A DNA stretch of 64,000 nt. Source: Chitinophagales bacterium. Lineage in GTDB: Bacteria > Bacteroidota > Bacteroidia > Chitinophagales > UBA10324. The notes below the pieces were generated by a model that saw nothing but the letters and a program-made list of their open reading frames with translations, did not search any database and was not told the origin of the DNA. The stretch is from positions 62,001-126,000 of the forward strand of contig JACDDS010000005.1 in NCBI GenBank assembly GCA_013816805.1, in the 5' to 3' direction. A program made the translations under genes and the position numbers. Shown here piece by piece: positions 53,149-62,147 of the stretch (within the stretch, counting starts at the first letter, position 1; each line of letters begins with the position of its first letter).

Positions 53149-53910
53149 ATGGCGAAAATTAAGGTTGCTGCTGTTTCCTACTTAAATACTAAACCCTTTC
53201 TCTTCGGCATCCGGCATTCACCATTGGTAAAAGAGGTGGAACTTATTATTGACCATCCTTCGCGTATTGCCGAGGAGCTGATAAAAGGTAATGCAGATCT
53301 TGGATTAGTTCCGGTTGCAGTAATTCCTGAAATAGGTTCTGCAAAAATTATATCAGATTATTGTATAGGATGTAATGGCGCTGTATCGTCAGTTTCTATT
53401 TACAGTGAAGTCCCTATTTGGGAAGTAAATGAAATATTTCTGGATTATCAATCCCGCACATCTACCGAATTGGCAAAAATTCTAGTGCGGAATTATTGGG
53501 GAATACAACCCATACCACTAACTACTTTTCCGGGATATGAAAAATTGATTGCAAATAATCGCGCAGGATTGATCATTGGAGATCGTGCATTGTATGCAAA
53601 AAATAAATTTCAGTATTCATATGATCTGGGAGAGGCATGGAAGCAATATACGGGCTTGCCCTTTGTATTTGCATGCTGGATAATGAATAAAGAATTACCA
53701 TCCGGATTTATAAATGAATTTAATGAGGCTTTACAATTTGGAATAGATCATATTTCTGAAGTGGCAGAGCTTGAAGCTTTAAATTTCCCGGGTTTGAATA
53801 TATATGAGTATTTCACAAAAAATATTCAATTCAACCTGGATGCGGGTAAGCAGGAAGCGCTTAAAAAATTTCTCTTTTTCATAAAAGAAAAACCCGGGGT
53901 TACGGTATAG
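53149..53910 (+). CDS. mqnA: Chorismate dehydratase (MqnA)
   Basis: First step of the futalosine menaquinone pathway: turns chorismate into 3-enolpyruvylbenzoate. The periplasmic-binding-protein-like fold typical of MqnA: VAAVSYLNTKPFLFGIRHSP near 6-25, IDHPSRIAEELIKGNADLGLVPVAVI, FLDYQSRTSTELAKILV near 102-118, and LIIGDRALYAKN near 144-155. The 253-residue length is normal. It starts directly after the phosphatase stop codon, evidence for translational coupling. MqnB, MqnC and MqnD must be elsewhere. Confidence 0.93.
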   Translation: MAKIKVAAVSYLNTKPFLFGIRHSPLVKEVELIIDHPSRIAEELIKGNADLGLVPVAVIPEIGSAKIISDYCIGCNGAVSSVSIYSEVPIWEVNEIFLDYQSRTSTELAKILVRNYWGIQPIPLTTFPGYEKLIANNRAGLIIGDRALYAKNKFQYSYDLGEAWKQYTGLPFVFACWIMNKELPSGFINEFNEALQFGIDHISEVAELEALNFPGLNIYEYFTKNIQFNLDAGKQEALKKFLFFIKEKPGVTV

Positions 53911-53980
53911 ATCTATAGAAGCAATCTGGAAATTATAAAATGATTGCACATATAACATATTTTGCTGGCTGTCGTCCCTT

Positions 53981-56362
53981 ATGAATAAATCACAGGAATC
54001 AATGAAAGTAAGATCTATGATAATTTTAATATTAGCTTTTATCTTGCTTTCACAAATAAAAATGTCAGCACAGCAAAAATTTACAATAAGCGGTTACGTA
54101 AAAGATGCAGCCAGTGGTGAAAATATGATTGGAACCATAGCAGGAATTAAAACCACCACAACCGGTACTGCTACAAACAATTACGGATTTTATTCAATAA
54201 CGCTTCCTGAAGGAGACTATACCCTTACTTTTTCTTATCTCGGATACTCCACTTTTGATACTACTGTTTTCCTTCACGCTGATGAACGCGTTAATGTTAA
54301 CCTGGAAGTGGAAATGAAGCAAATCGAAGAAGTAATTGTTTCTGCAACGGATACTAAAGATGCCAATGTCAGAAGTGCCCAGATGGGAAAATTTGATTTG
54401 CAAATGGATAAAATAAGAGACTTGCCTGTAATCTTCGGGGAACAGGATATTTTAAAAACCATCCAGCTGCTTCCAGGCGTACAAAGCGGGAATGAAGGCA
54501 CAACCGGTTTCTATGTGCGCGGAGGAGGAGCCGATCAAAACCTGCTGCTGCTTGATGAAGCAACGGTTTATAACGCTTCACATCTCTTTGGATTCTTTTC
54601 AGTCTTTAATTCTGATGCCATATTGAATGCAACCCTTTACAAAGAAGGAATGCCTGCAATGTATGGCGGACGAATCTCATCCGTTCTTGATATTTCAATG
54701 AAGGAGGGAAATAATCAAAACTTTCACGGTACAGGTGGAATAGGTATCATTTCCTCACGACTAACACTGGAAGGTCCTGTTGCAAAAAATAAATGTTCTT
54801 TCATGGTGTCGGGACGAAGAACTTATTTCGATGTGCTCGTAAAACCTTTTCTGAATCCTGAAGTAAAGGGATCAGGATACTTTTTCTACGATTTAAATGC
54901 CAAGATTAATTACAGGTTTTCAGACAAAGACCGTTTATTCCTGAGCGGCTATTTTGGACGGGATGTTTTTTCCTATCACAATAATCAGATAGACCTTAGT
55001 ATTCCATGGGGAAATGCAACGACCACGCTGAGGTGGAACCACCTTTTTAGCAATAAGCTTTTTATGAATGCCTCTGCTATTTATAACGCCTATAATTTTC
55101 AGCTAAAGGCGAATCAAAATGTTTTTGAGTTTGACCTCTTTTCCGGCATACATGATTTTAATGCAAAAATGGATTTCGATTATTTCCCGTCTGTAAAGCA
55201 TCACGTGCAGTACGGGGCCAATTATATCTATCATATTTTTCAGCCTCAAAGCATTTCAGGTAAAAGCGGCGAAACCCACTTTGACCCGACCGGCATATTG
55301 AAGAAATTTGCCCACGAGGGTGCAATTTATTTGCAGGATGAATGGGATATTTCAGACAAATTTCAATTAAGCGGTGGATTGCGCTTCTCTCTTTTTAACC
55401 AGGTAGGTCCATATATCCTGCGCACCTTTGATCCTTTTACACTTGCACCAATTGATAGCACGGTTTACCGCTCCGGTGAGCATGTATCCACATACACAGG
55501 GCTCGAGCCAAGATTGCTTGCAAGGTATTTCATTGGTAATACTTCATCCATAAAGGGATCATTCACCATTACAAATCAATATATTCATCTGGTAAGCAAC
55601 AATGGAACTACGCTCCCCACAGATATCTGGGTGCCAAGCTCTTTGGTGGTGAAACCTCAGAAAGGTTACCAGTATTCACTCGGATATTTCCGGAATTTTA
55701 AAGAGAATATTTTTGAGACCTCGATCGAAATCTACTATAAGAAATTGCAAAACCAAATTGAATTCAGGGAAGGCTACACACCAACTCCCAATGAGGAACT
55801 GGAAGAGAATTTTATATTTGGAAAAGGAGATTCTTATGGCGCTGAGTTTTACATTAACAAAAAGTCCGGATTGCTCACCGGTTGGATAAGCTATACCCTC
55901 TCTTATACCAACAGGAAGTTTCCGGATTTGAATCACGGTAATTCCTTCCCTTACCGTTATGACAGGCGCCATAATCTATCCATAGCAGGGAGCTATCAGC
56001 TCAATGAAAAATGGTCCCTGGGGGCAGAATTTATATATTCTACAGGCATTGCTTATACCCTTCCTGAATCAAAATATTTCATTGAGGGGAATGTAATCAC
56101 CCAGTATGGAACTACTAATTCATACCGTTTGGCATCGTACAACCGGCTGGATGTATCTGCGAATTACGAAGGAAAAAAACGGGAAAAATTTCAGTCCGGC
56201 TGGAGTTTTTCAATATATAATCTTTATAACAGGAAAAATCCATATTTTATTTACAATGAATATTCAGGGGTTTTTTTGCAGGATCCTAAAGTGGAGGTGC
56301 AGGCTAAACAAGTGAGTTTATTTCCTATTATTCCTTCAGTAACCTGGAACTTTAAGTTTTAA
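53981..56362 (+). CDS. TonB-dependent receptor with CarboxypepD-like domain
   Basis: Signal peptide (VRSMIILILAFILLSQIKMSAQ), start at the ATG at 53981 or, giving a shorter leader, at 54002. A CarboxypepD-regulatory-like domain at about 33-115 (FTISGYVKDAASGENMIGTI), plug domain with PVIFGEQDILKTIQLLPGVQ and GFYVRGGGADQNLLLLDEAT, then a barrel with MYGGRISSVLDISMKEGN and a C-terminal strand ending VTWNFKF. It imports an unidentified ligand with TonB energy. Followed by a DUF4249 lipoprotein gene, a recurring pair in Bacteroidota. Confidence 0.9.
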   Translation: MNKSQESMKVRSMIILILAFILLSQIKMSAQQKFTISGYVKDAASGENMIGTIAGIKTTTTGTATNNYGFYSITLPEGDYTLTFSYLGYSTFDTTVFLHADERVNVNLEVEMKQIEEVIVSATDTKDANVRSAQMGKFDLQMDKIRDLPVIFGEQDILKTIQLLPGVQSGNEGTTGFYVRGGGADQNLLLLDEATVYNASHLFGFFSVFNSDAILNATLYKEGMPAMYGGRISSVLDISMKEGNNQNFHGTGGIGIISSRLTLEGPVAKNKCSFMVSGRRTYFDVLVKPFLNPEVKGSGYFFYDLNAKINYRFSDKDRLFLSGYFGRDVFSYHNNQIDLSIPWGNATTTLRWNHLFSNKLFMNASAIYNAYNFQLKANQNVFEFDLFSGIHDFNAKMDFDYFPSVKHHVQYGANYIYHIFQPQSISGKSGETHFDPTGILKKFAHEGAIYLQDEWDISDKFQLSGGLRFSLFNQVGPYILRTFDPFTLAPIDSTVYRSGEHVSTYTGLEPRLLARYFIGNTSSIKGSFTITNQYIHLVSNNGTTLPTDIWVPSSLVVKPQKGYQYSLGYFRNFKENIFETSIEIYYKKLQNQIEFREGYTPTPNEELEENFIFGKGDSYGAEFYINKKSGLLTGWISYTLSYTNRKFPDLNHGNSFPYRYDRRHNLSIAGSYQLNEKWSLGAEFIYSTGIAYTLPESKYFIEGNVITQYGTTNSYRLASYNRLDVSANYEGKKREKFQSGWSFSIYNLYNRKNPYFIYNEYSGVFLQDPKVEVQAKQVSLFPIIPSVTWNFKF

Positions 56363-56396
56363 AAAAAGTAAGTTTTACACAAATATCAGAGGAATA

Positions 56397-57311
56397 GTGA
56401 TTAATAAACATAAGATTTCAACAACAGTAAGAAATTATTCTGAACAAGTTTCCCGGTCTGTTTTATCACTGCTTTTATTCATATTGATATTCAGTTCATG
56501 CAAGAAAAATATAACTATTGATCTTCCTCCTTCCGTACAGCAGTTCATTGTAGAAGGTCATATTGAGACCGGTCAGCCACCTTACATTATCCTTACACGC
56601 AGCTCAGATTATTACTCTGTTTTTTATCTTGATTCTATAAATAAGTTTTTTGTTCACAACGCCATTGTAAAAATTTCGGATGGTACTGACACTTTTCAGC
56701 TTCCTGAATTAAGCATTGATACCGGAAATATTTCTGTTTCTGCATATGTAGGACTCGGCATCTCAGGAGAAGAAGGGAAAACGTATTCGCTTTCTATTCA
56801 GGCAGAAGGAAAAACATTAACGTCAGTAACTACAATACCGTACAGTAAGCCTCTTGATTCCATATGGTATGAAACCGGCGTTATTCCCGGTAATGATACA
56901 TTTGTTCGCCTGGTGTGCCGTTATACAGATGCACCCCAATCAGGTCAGTACGTACGTTATTTTACGAAAGAAAATTCAAATCCATTTTATCCGGGATTAA
57001 ATTCTGTATTTGAGGATGCAGTGATCAACGGTACCACCTTTGATTTTCCGCTTGATAAAGGAGTAAGCAGAACCGATACAACTACCTTTTATCCTGGCTA
57101 TTTTCAATTTAGAAAAGGTGATACCATCACCGTAAAATGGTGCCAGATAGATAAACCGCATTTTGATTTCTGGAGAACACTTGAATTTGAACTGGGAGGC
57201 CAGGAAAGCCCGTTTGCTTCACCTATTGATATACAGAGTAACATCAATGGAGGATTAGGTATTTGGGGTGGTTATGCTCCTTCTTACAAAACAATTATGG
57301 TTCCTAAATAG
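56397..57311 (+). CDS. DUF4249 domain lipoprotein
   Basis: Starts at a GTG 35 bases after the receptor gene. The signal ends in a lipobox (LILIFSSCKKN, Cys at about 35). The body is beta-rich: IDLPPSVQQFIVEGHIETGQPPYIILTRS near 40-70, the Ig-like ISGEEGKTYSLSIQAEGKTLTSVTTIPY, and a C-terminal GLGIWGGYAPS motif that is typical for DUF4249. The family is anchored in the outer membrane and is genetically tied to its receptor; its role is not known. A surface cap or ligand-binding partner of the receptor is a reasonable inference. Confidence 0.87.
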   Translation: MINKHKISTTVRNYSEQVSRSVLSLLLFILIFSSCKKNITIDLPPSVQQFIVEGHIETGQPPYIILTRSSDYYSVFYLDSINKFFVHNAIVKISDGTDTFQLPELSIDTGNISVSAYVGLGISGEEGKTYSLSIQAEGKTLTSVTTIPYSKPLDSIWYETGVIPGNDTFVRLVCRYTDAPQSGQYVRYFTKENSNPFYPGLNSVFEDAVINGTTFDFPLDKGVSRTDTTTFYPGYFQFRKGDTITVKWCQIDKPHFDFWRTLEFELGGQESPFASPIDIQSNINGGLGIWGGYAPSYKTIMVPK

Positions 57312-57434
57312 TAAACCTGTCTTCACAATAGCGAAAATCATCAGGAGACAGAAAAGAACTATTATTAGTCCATTATTGTCATACAAGCATTAACAATAAA
57401 TTTTAGAGTTCAAATAACAAGTGAGTAATTTCTG

Positions 57435-58376
57435 ATGACTAATTCAAAAATTCATAAATGTGTTATAGTGGGCTCGGGTCCCGCCGGATATACCGCGGCT
57501 ATTTACGCCGCCCGTGCAAATCTTTTTCCAGTGCTTTTTCAGGGCATTGAACCCGGTGGGCAACTTATGCTAACTACCGATGTTGAAAATTATCCGGGTT
57601 ATCACCAGGGAATAAAAGGACCGGAAATGATGGAAGACTTTCGTAAGCAATCTGAACGGATGGGTACGGATATACGCTACGGACACGTAAGTAAAACCGA
57701 CCTGACAGGTCCGGTTCATAAATTGTTTTTGGATAGTGGGGAGGAGATCCGTACGCATTCCCTGATTATTGCTACCGGGGCTTCCGCAAAATGGCTGGGT
57801 TTACCCTCAGAGCAAAGATTAAACGGAAGCGGAGTTTCTGCATGCGCAGTTTGTGATGGTTTTTTTTATCGCGGCCAGGAACTGGCAATCGTAGGTGCAG
57901 GAGATACAGCAGCTGAAGAAGCATTATATCTTTCCAACCTTTCTCCCATGGTTCATATGATCGTGCGTGGTCATAAAATGAGAGCCTCCGCTATTATGCA
58001 GCACCGTGTTATGAAGGCACCTAATATAAAACTGTATTTAAATTCTGAAACAGAGGAGGTATTAGGTGATAAAACAGTGGAGGGAGTAAGAGTGAAAAAC
58101 AAGGTTTCAGGAGAATTAACGGATATACCTGTCAAAGGATTTTTTGTAGCTATTGGTCATCATCCCAATTCACAGGCTTTCAAAGAATGGATAGAAACAG
58201 ATGAACAAGGATATATTAAGACCATCCCAGGATGCACCCAAACCAACGTAGCCGGAGTATTTGCCGCCGGCGATGTTCAGGACAGAAACTACAGGCAGGC
58301 AGTAACTGCTGCAGGATCGGGGTGTATGGCAGCACTGGATGCAGAAAGATATTTAACGACAATAAAAGTGCATTAA
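57435..58376 (+). CDS. trxB: Thioredoxin-disulfide reductase
   Basis: NADPH-dependent flavoprotein that reduces thioredoxin in the cytoplasm. FAD-binding GSGPAGYTAAIYAARA at about 13-28, the redox-active CAVC (C137, C140) in SGVSACAVCDGFFYRG, the NADPH motif VGAGDTAAEEALYLSNL, and the C-terminal FAD segment GVFAAGDVQDRNYRQAVTAA. The 313-residue length is standard. Single-gene unit; no thioredoxin gene nearby. Confidence 0.96.
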   Translation: MTNSKIHKCVIVGSGPAGYTAAIYAARANLFPVLFQGIEPGGQLMLTTDVENYPGYHQGIKGPEMMEDFRKQSERMGTDIRYGHVSKTDLTGPVHKLFLDSGEEIRTHSLIIATGASAKWLGLPSEQRLNGSGVSACAVCDGFFYRGQELAIVGAGDTAAEEALYLSNLSPMVHMIVRGHKMRASAIMQHRVMKAPNIKLYLNSETEEVLGDKTVEGVRVKNKVSGELTDIPVKGFFVAIGHHPNSQAFKEWIETDEQGYIKTIPGCTQTNVAGVFAAGDVQDRNYRQAVTAAGSGCMAALDAERYLTTIKVH

Positions 58377-58426
58377 GCACCTCTATTGGTTATAATAATA
58401 AGATTGCAGGAAAAAGAAATCCGGTA

Positions 58427-60049
58427 TCAATGCATTACCATCACTTTGCTGGTAGTTTTTTCATTCCCTGATTGAACGGATAACAAATAAACGCCAGCAG
58501 GATATTTCGACAAATCTATTTCCTGGGCGTAATCACCATTGGCAATTCTGCTCTGCTTTACTGATTTTATAACAGTTCCAAGCGAATTAGATAATGTCCA
58601 AATCACTTCATGCTGAGGAAGCCATGCCATAAATTGCAGCTGATCTGTGACAGGATTAGGAAATACCGTTAATGACAACTTATTTCTGTCAAAATCCGGA
58701 ATACCGGTGCCTGTTGCATAGGAAGAATCTAAAACTATATTTTCATCACCCGGCATATAATCCATCAGCCAAAACCGACAGGACATCATTTCATCCAAAG
58801 TACTTTCACCTGCATAAACCCATTGAGGAGGATTGCTGGGATTAAAAGGATTATTCTCAGTATTATCATATACGCCAGTTCCCAGAATTTTCGAACCAAC
58901 AGGTACCTTCATAATTTTCGGTAAAAAGTAACTCATCTGCCAGTTAAAGTTCCATTGTGGGATGTACATAATCTTTGTAGTATCCAGATTGGCATCTACC
59001 ATATAAATTTCAAAAGATTTACCAATCAGGTGCATATGTGGTTGAAGTGCAATCAGAGACTGATCTTCATCCATTACAGCAGAGGTTTCATAAAAGGTGG
59101 TAATCGTATAAGGTGGCATCTCAAAAGGAGGGTTCAATAAAGAGGGTACGTGCCAGTGCAGTAATCTGTTATTACGAACTTTCCGCACCTGATCTTCAGG
59201 AATATCACACCATTTTAAATGTACTTTAATACTATCTGCTTGTCCCAAACTGCCGGGAGCATAATGTACATTAACAATAAAATCAGAGCCAGGGGCAATT
59301 TCAATTCCCATGTTATAAGGCATGCTGAAGATGCTGCTGCCGGGAATCCAACCGGCATCAATTACTGCATAAGGGCTGAAACCATCTAAAAAGCCACCGT
59401 AAAAACCCGGAGCGGTGTCCGCTACTTCCTGCTGCCATGAAACATCTGTCTTATCGTGAAGCAAGAAAAGATGGTGCACAATAGCAGAATTGCTGGGCAA
59501 AAATTCAATTTGGTTCAGATATCTTGTTTCGGTATAGTTGGAATGGATTGCAAATGCACGGTAATCATCACCCGGAACAGTAATCGTATACGCCGGAAAC
59601 TGAAGTGTGTCATCAATCACCTGCATCACAGAAACACCGTTAAACACCGGGGGAGCAGGAGCCAATGAAATATCCCCTTCAGGAGTACCATTATCAACCC
59701 ATTCATTTATAGTAGCCAGTTCACTTGAAGATAATACCATCTCATTACGGAAATGTGTATAGTTTGGGTCTGGTGGCCACGGTGGCATCTTTCTCGCGTT
59801 AACATCTGCCTGAATCGAAAAAGCATTATCCACAGCATTTTGATAAGTCATTAACGAAAATGGAGCAATGCCGCCTTCATGATGGCAGGTAACGCAATTA
59901 TCATAAAGAATAGTTGCAACGCCTGTACTCCAGTCCGGAGTTTGACCTTTGGCAAATGGAACAATTCCAATCAACCATAAAATGAGTAAAAATTTTTGCT
60001 TAACCGGAAAATAAAAAGGAAAGGATTTCTGGGGTATAAAGTAGGTCAT
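58427..60049 (-). CDS. Secreted haem-binding, copper-monooxygenase-like protein with T9SS sorting domain
   Basis: I take the ATG at 60049 as start because a promoter lies between it and the upstream ATG at 60184, and because it gives a signal peptide (VKQKFLLILWLIGIVPFAKGQ). The protein has a c-type haem motif CVTCHHEGGIAPFSLMTY with the follow-on MPPWPPDPNY. Then comes a region like the Cu(II) ascorbate-dependent monooxygenase fold with His-rich motifs (NSAIVHHLFLLHD; NVHYAPG; LQPHMHLIGKSFEIYM). A C-terminal sorting domain follows (LTVFPNPVTDQLQFM; PAGVYLLSVQSGNEKTTSKVM). Likely a surface oxidoreductase; substrate unknown. Homologues occur in Bacteroidota and Planctomycetota. Confidence 0.82.
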   Translation of the reverse strand: MTYFIPQKSFPFYFPVKQKFLLILWLIGIVPFAKGQTPDWSTGVATILYDNCVTCHHEGGIAPFSLMTYQNAVDNAFSIQADVNARKMPPWPPDPNYTHFRNEMVLSSSELATINEWVDNGTPEGDISLAPAPPVFNGVSVMQVIDDTLQFPAYTITVPGDDYRAFAIHSNYTETRYLNQIEFLPSNSAIVHHLFLLHDKTDVSWQQEVADTAPGFYGGFLDGFSPYAVIDAGWIPGSSIFSMPYNMGIEIAPGSDFIVNVHYAPGSLGQADSIKVHLKWCDIPEDQVRKVRNNRLLHWHVPSLLNPPFEMPPYTITTFYETSAVMDEDQSLIALQPHMHLIGKSFEIYMVDANLDTTKIMYIPQWNFNWQMSYFLPKIMKVPVGSKILGTGVYDNTENNPFNPSNPPQWVYAGESTLDEMMSCRFWLMDYMPGDENIVLDSSYATGTGIPDFDRNKLSLTVFPNPVTDQLQFMAWLPQHEVIWTLSNSLGTVIKSVKQSRIANGDYAQEIDLSKYPAGVYLLSVQSGNEKTTSKVMVMH

Positions 60050-60103
60050 AATGTGGTATGCAGCTTTGAAAAGATTAATTAATTTCTCTGCATCAATAGA
60101 TTG

Positions 60104-60134
60104 CAAAGGTAATTTATTTCGCCAGAGTAACCAA
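60104..60134 (-). promoter_or_regulatory. Promoter of the haem/copper protein gene: TTG and TACCTTTG
   Basis: On the minus strand TTG (60134-60132) and TACCTTTG (60111-60104) are about 20 bases apart, matching the Bacteroidota pattern. It implies a leader of about 50 bases and the ATG at 60049 as start. Confidence 0.65.
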
Positions 60135-60357
60135 TTTGTTTGCGTAATGAATATTATAATCACATGCGCTGGACTTCGTAACATTTAAAACAAAAAATCA
60201 TTCAATAATTATCATTTATCCAACTTATTTATATTAATCATAGATAATATAATGAGTTAAACTGTAACAACTTAATTAAACTTTAACAGCTTTTTCTTTT
60301 TGTTGCCAGCAGTGAGAATAACTAAGTTATCTGCATTGCAGGTATCAAATGAGCCTA

Positions 60358-60385
60358 TTGCAATTAACATATTCTTCTATCTTTG
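60358..60385 (+). promoter_or_regulatory. Promoter of the polysaccharide cluster: TTG and TATCTTTG
   Basis: TATCTTTG at 60378-60385 with a TTG at 60358-60360, 17 bases upstream and slightly short. It lies 35 bases before the rfbC start and probably drives the rfbC-epimerase-rfbD-glycosyltransferase run. Confidence 0.6.
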
Positions 60386-60420
60386 CGCGCATTAAAATTC
60401 CCCGATAAAATTATTAACGG

Positions 60421-60987
60421 ATGAAGATGAATATTGAGTCAAGCCATTTAAATGGCCTTGTTGTTCTGCAACCAGAAGTATTTCAGGATGATCGGGGATT
60501 TTTCTTAGAAGCTTTTCGTACAGATATTTTTAGTGAGCTTGGATTGCCAACTGAATTTGTTCAGCATAACCATTCGGGATCTGTAAAAGATGTAGTACGC
60601 GGGCTTCACTTTCAATGGGAACCCCCAATGGGAAAATTAATGCGGGTTACCAGTGGAACTGCTTTCTTGGTTGCGGTTGATATCAGGAAGGGTTCACCTT
60701 CTTTAGGCAAATGGTACGGCAGAGAAGTTTCAGCCGAAAATAAGCTGCAGGTATATGCTCCGGCGGGGTTTGCGAGGGGCTTTTGTGTGTTGAGTGACTA
60801 CGCAGAAATCCAGTATATCTGTACCGGTATTTATAGCGGCAAAGGTGAAAGCGGTATCAGGTGGAATGATCCTGCAATCGGTGTTGAATGGCCTGTAAAA
60901 ACTCCTATCCTTTCAGGTAAGGATGAAAAAGCACAGCTTTTTTCTGAATGGCTGGAAAGGCCGGAATCAGATTTTTTTAAATATTGA
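60421..60987 (+). CDS. rfbC: dTDP-4-dehydrorhamnose 3,5-epimerase
   Basis: Third step of dTDP-L-rhamnose synthesis. A 188-residue cupin-fold protein with PEVFQDDRGFFLEAFRTDIF, HNHSGSVKDVVRGLHFQ with the active-site His, GTAFLVAVDIRKGSPSLGKW, YAPAGFARGFCVLSDYAEIQ and the active-site Tyr in YICTGIYSG. RfbA and RfbB are not in the window. Downstream genes are in the same orientation, with a 97-base gap to the SDR epimerase. Confidence 0.95.
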   Translation: MKMNIESSHLNGLVVLQPEVFQDDRGFFLEAFRTDIFSELGLPTEFVQHNHSGSVKDVVRGLHFQWEPPMGKLMRVTSGTAFLVAVDIRKGSPSLGKWYGREVSAENKLQVYAPAGFARGFCVLSDYAEIQYICTGIYSGKGESGIRWNDPAIGVEWPVKTPILSGKDEKAQLFSEWLERPESDFFKY

Positions 60988-61084
60988 ATTTACAATCATC
61001 AAAGATAACCAGGTGTATCAAAAAATGGTATCGCTTTTCTATAAATTTCACTATCAACCATAACATTAACTCATTTAACTTAAG

Positions 61085-62038
61085 ATGAAAATACTCATTG
61101 CCGGAGGAGCAGGATATATTGGTTCAGTACTGATTCCCAAACTACTCGACAGAGGTTACCAGGTAGACGTGGTCGATTTATTATGGTTTGGAAATAATCT
61201 TCCTCCCGAAGTTAAAGTTCAGCAAAAGGATATTTTTGATCTTACCGAAAAGGATGTAGAGGGATATGACCAGGTAATTTTTCTGGCTGGTCTTTCAAAT
61301 GATCCAATGGCAGAATTTTCTCCTGCCCAAAATTTTATTTCTAATGCCTCCTCCCCTGCCTATCTGGCCTACATTGCTAAACGCATGGGCGTAAAACGTT
61401 TTATTTATGCCGGTTCATGTTCTGTTTATGGCTATACGGTAAATGAGCTTTATGATGAGTCCTCACCCGCCGTTTCAAATTATCCATATGGAATTTCAAA
61501 ACTCCAGGGAGAACAGGCTGTAATGGCAATGGCTGATAAAGATTTTTCTGTTATAGCCTTTCGGCAGGGAACAGTAAGCGGATACAGCCCAAGAATGCGG
61601 TTAGACCTGATTGTGAATACCATGTTTAAATCGGCATTACTAAATGGTGAAATAGTAATTAACAATCCCTCTATCTGGAGACCGATTCTTGGAATCCAGG
61701 ATGCTGTAAACGGATATATACGTGCCGTGGAATCCGCCATGGAAATTTCAGGAATTTTTAACATTGCCTCCGGAAATTACACGGTTGGTGAAGTGGCGGA
61801 TTATGCGAAAGAAGCAGTAGACAAGAAAATGAACAAAAATATCAAGTTGAATATAAAGAACATCCAGGATTTTCGAAACTATAAGGTTACCAGTGAAAAA
61901 GCCATGAACGTATTGAGCTTTAAGCCTGCACATTCAGTTGAGTCCATATTGGATGAACTGGTAGAAAATTATTCCAGGTTTCAGGATTTTGACAATCCGA
62001 ATTATTACAACATCCAGGTTTTCAAAAAACTTTACTGA
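61085..62038 (+). CDS. NAD-dependent sugar epimerase/dehydratase (SDR)
   Basis: Extended short-chain dehydrogenase of 317 residues. NAD-binding GGAGYIGSVLIPKLLDRG at about 6-23, FLAGLSNDPMAEFSP, IYAGSCSVYGY with the Ser, and the catalytic YPYGISKLQGEQ (YxxxK) at about 136-147. RPILGIQDAVNGYIRAVE and FNIASGNYTVGEVAD in the C-terminal half are typical. It acts on a nucleotide-bound sugar in the same glycan pathway as rfbC and rfbD; the exact substrate is not clear. Confidence 0.9.
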   Translation: MKILIAGGAGYIGSVLIPKLLDRGYQVDVVDLLWFGNNLPPEVKVQQKDIFDLTEKDVEGYDQVIFLAGLSNDPMAEFSPAQNFISNASSPAYLAYIAKRMGVKRFIYAGSCSVYGYTVNELYDESSPAVSNYPYGISKLQGEQAVMAMADKDFSVIAFRQGTVSGYSPRMRLDLIVNTMFKSALLNGEIVINNPSIWRPILGIQDAVNGYIRAVESAMEISGIFNIASGNYTVGEVADYAKEAVDKKMNKNIKLNIKNIQDFRNYKVTSEKAMNVLSFKPAHSVESILDELVENYSRFQDFDNPNYYNIQVFKKLY

Positions 62039-62147
62039 TAGTGGAACACCTGAATTGTGAATAGATAAATACATCTATTTATTGATAAGCGTCAGGTATT
62101 AAGGACTCACAAGCCAAAGAATACAAATATTCAGACACAATAATTAT

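Noticed and set aside
60050-60184. 45-residue N-terminal extension of the haem/copper protein
   Set aside because: It would bury the signal peptide inside the protein and contains the promoter of the gene; the ATG at 60049 fits better.
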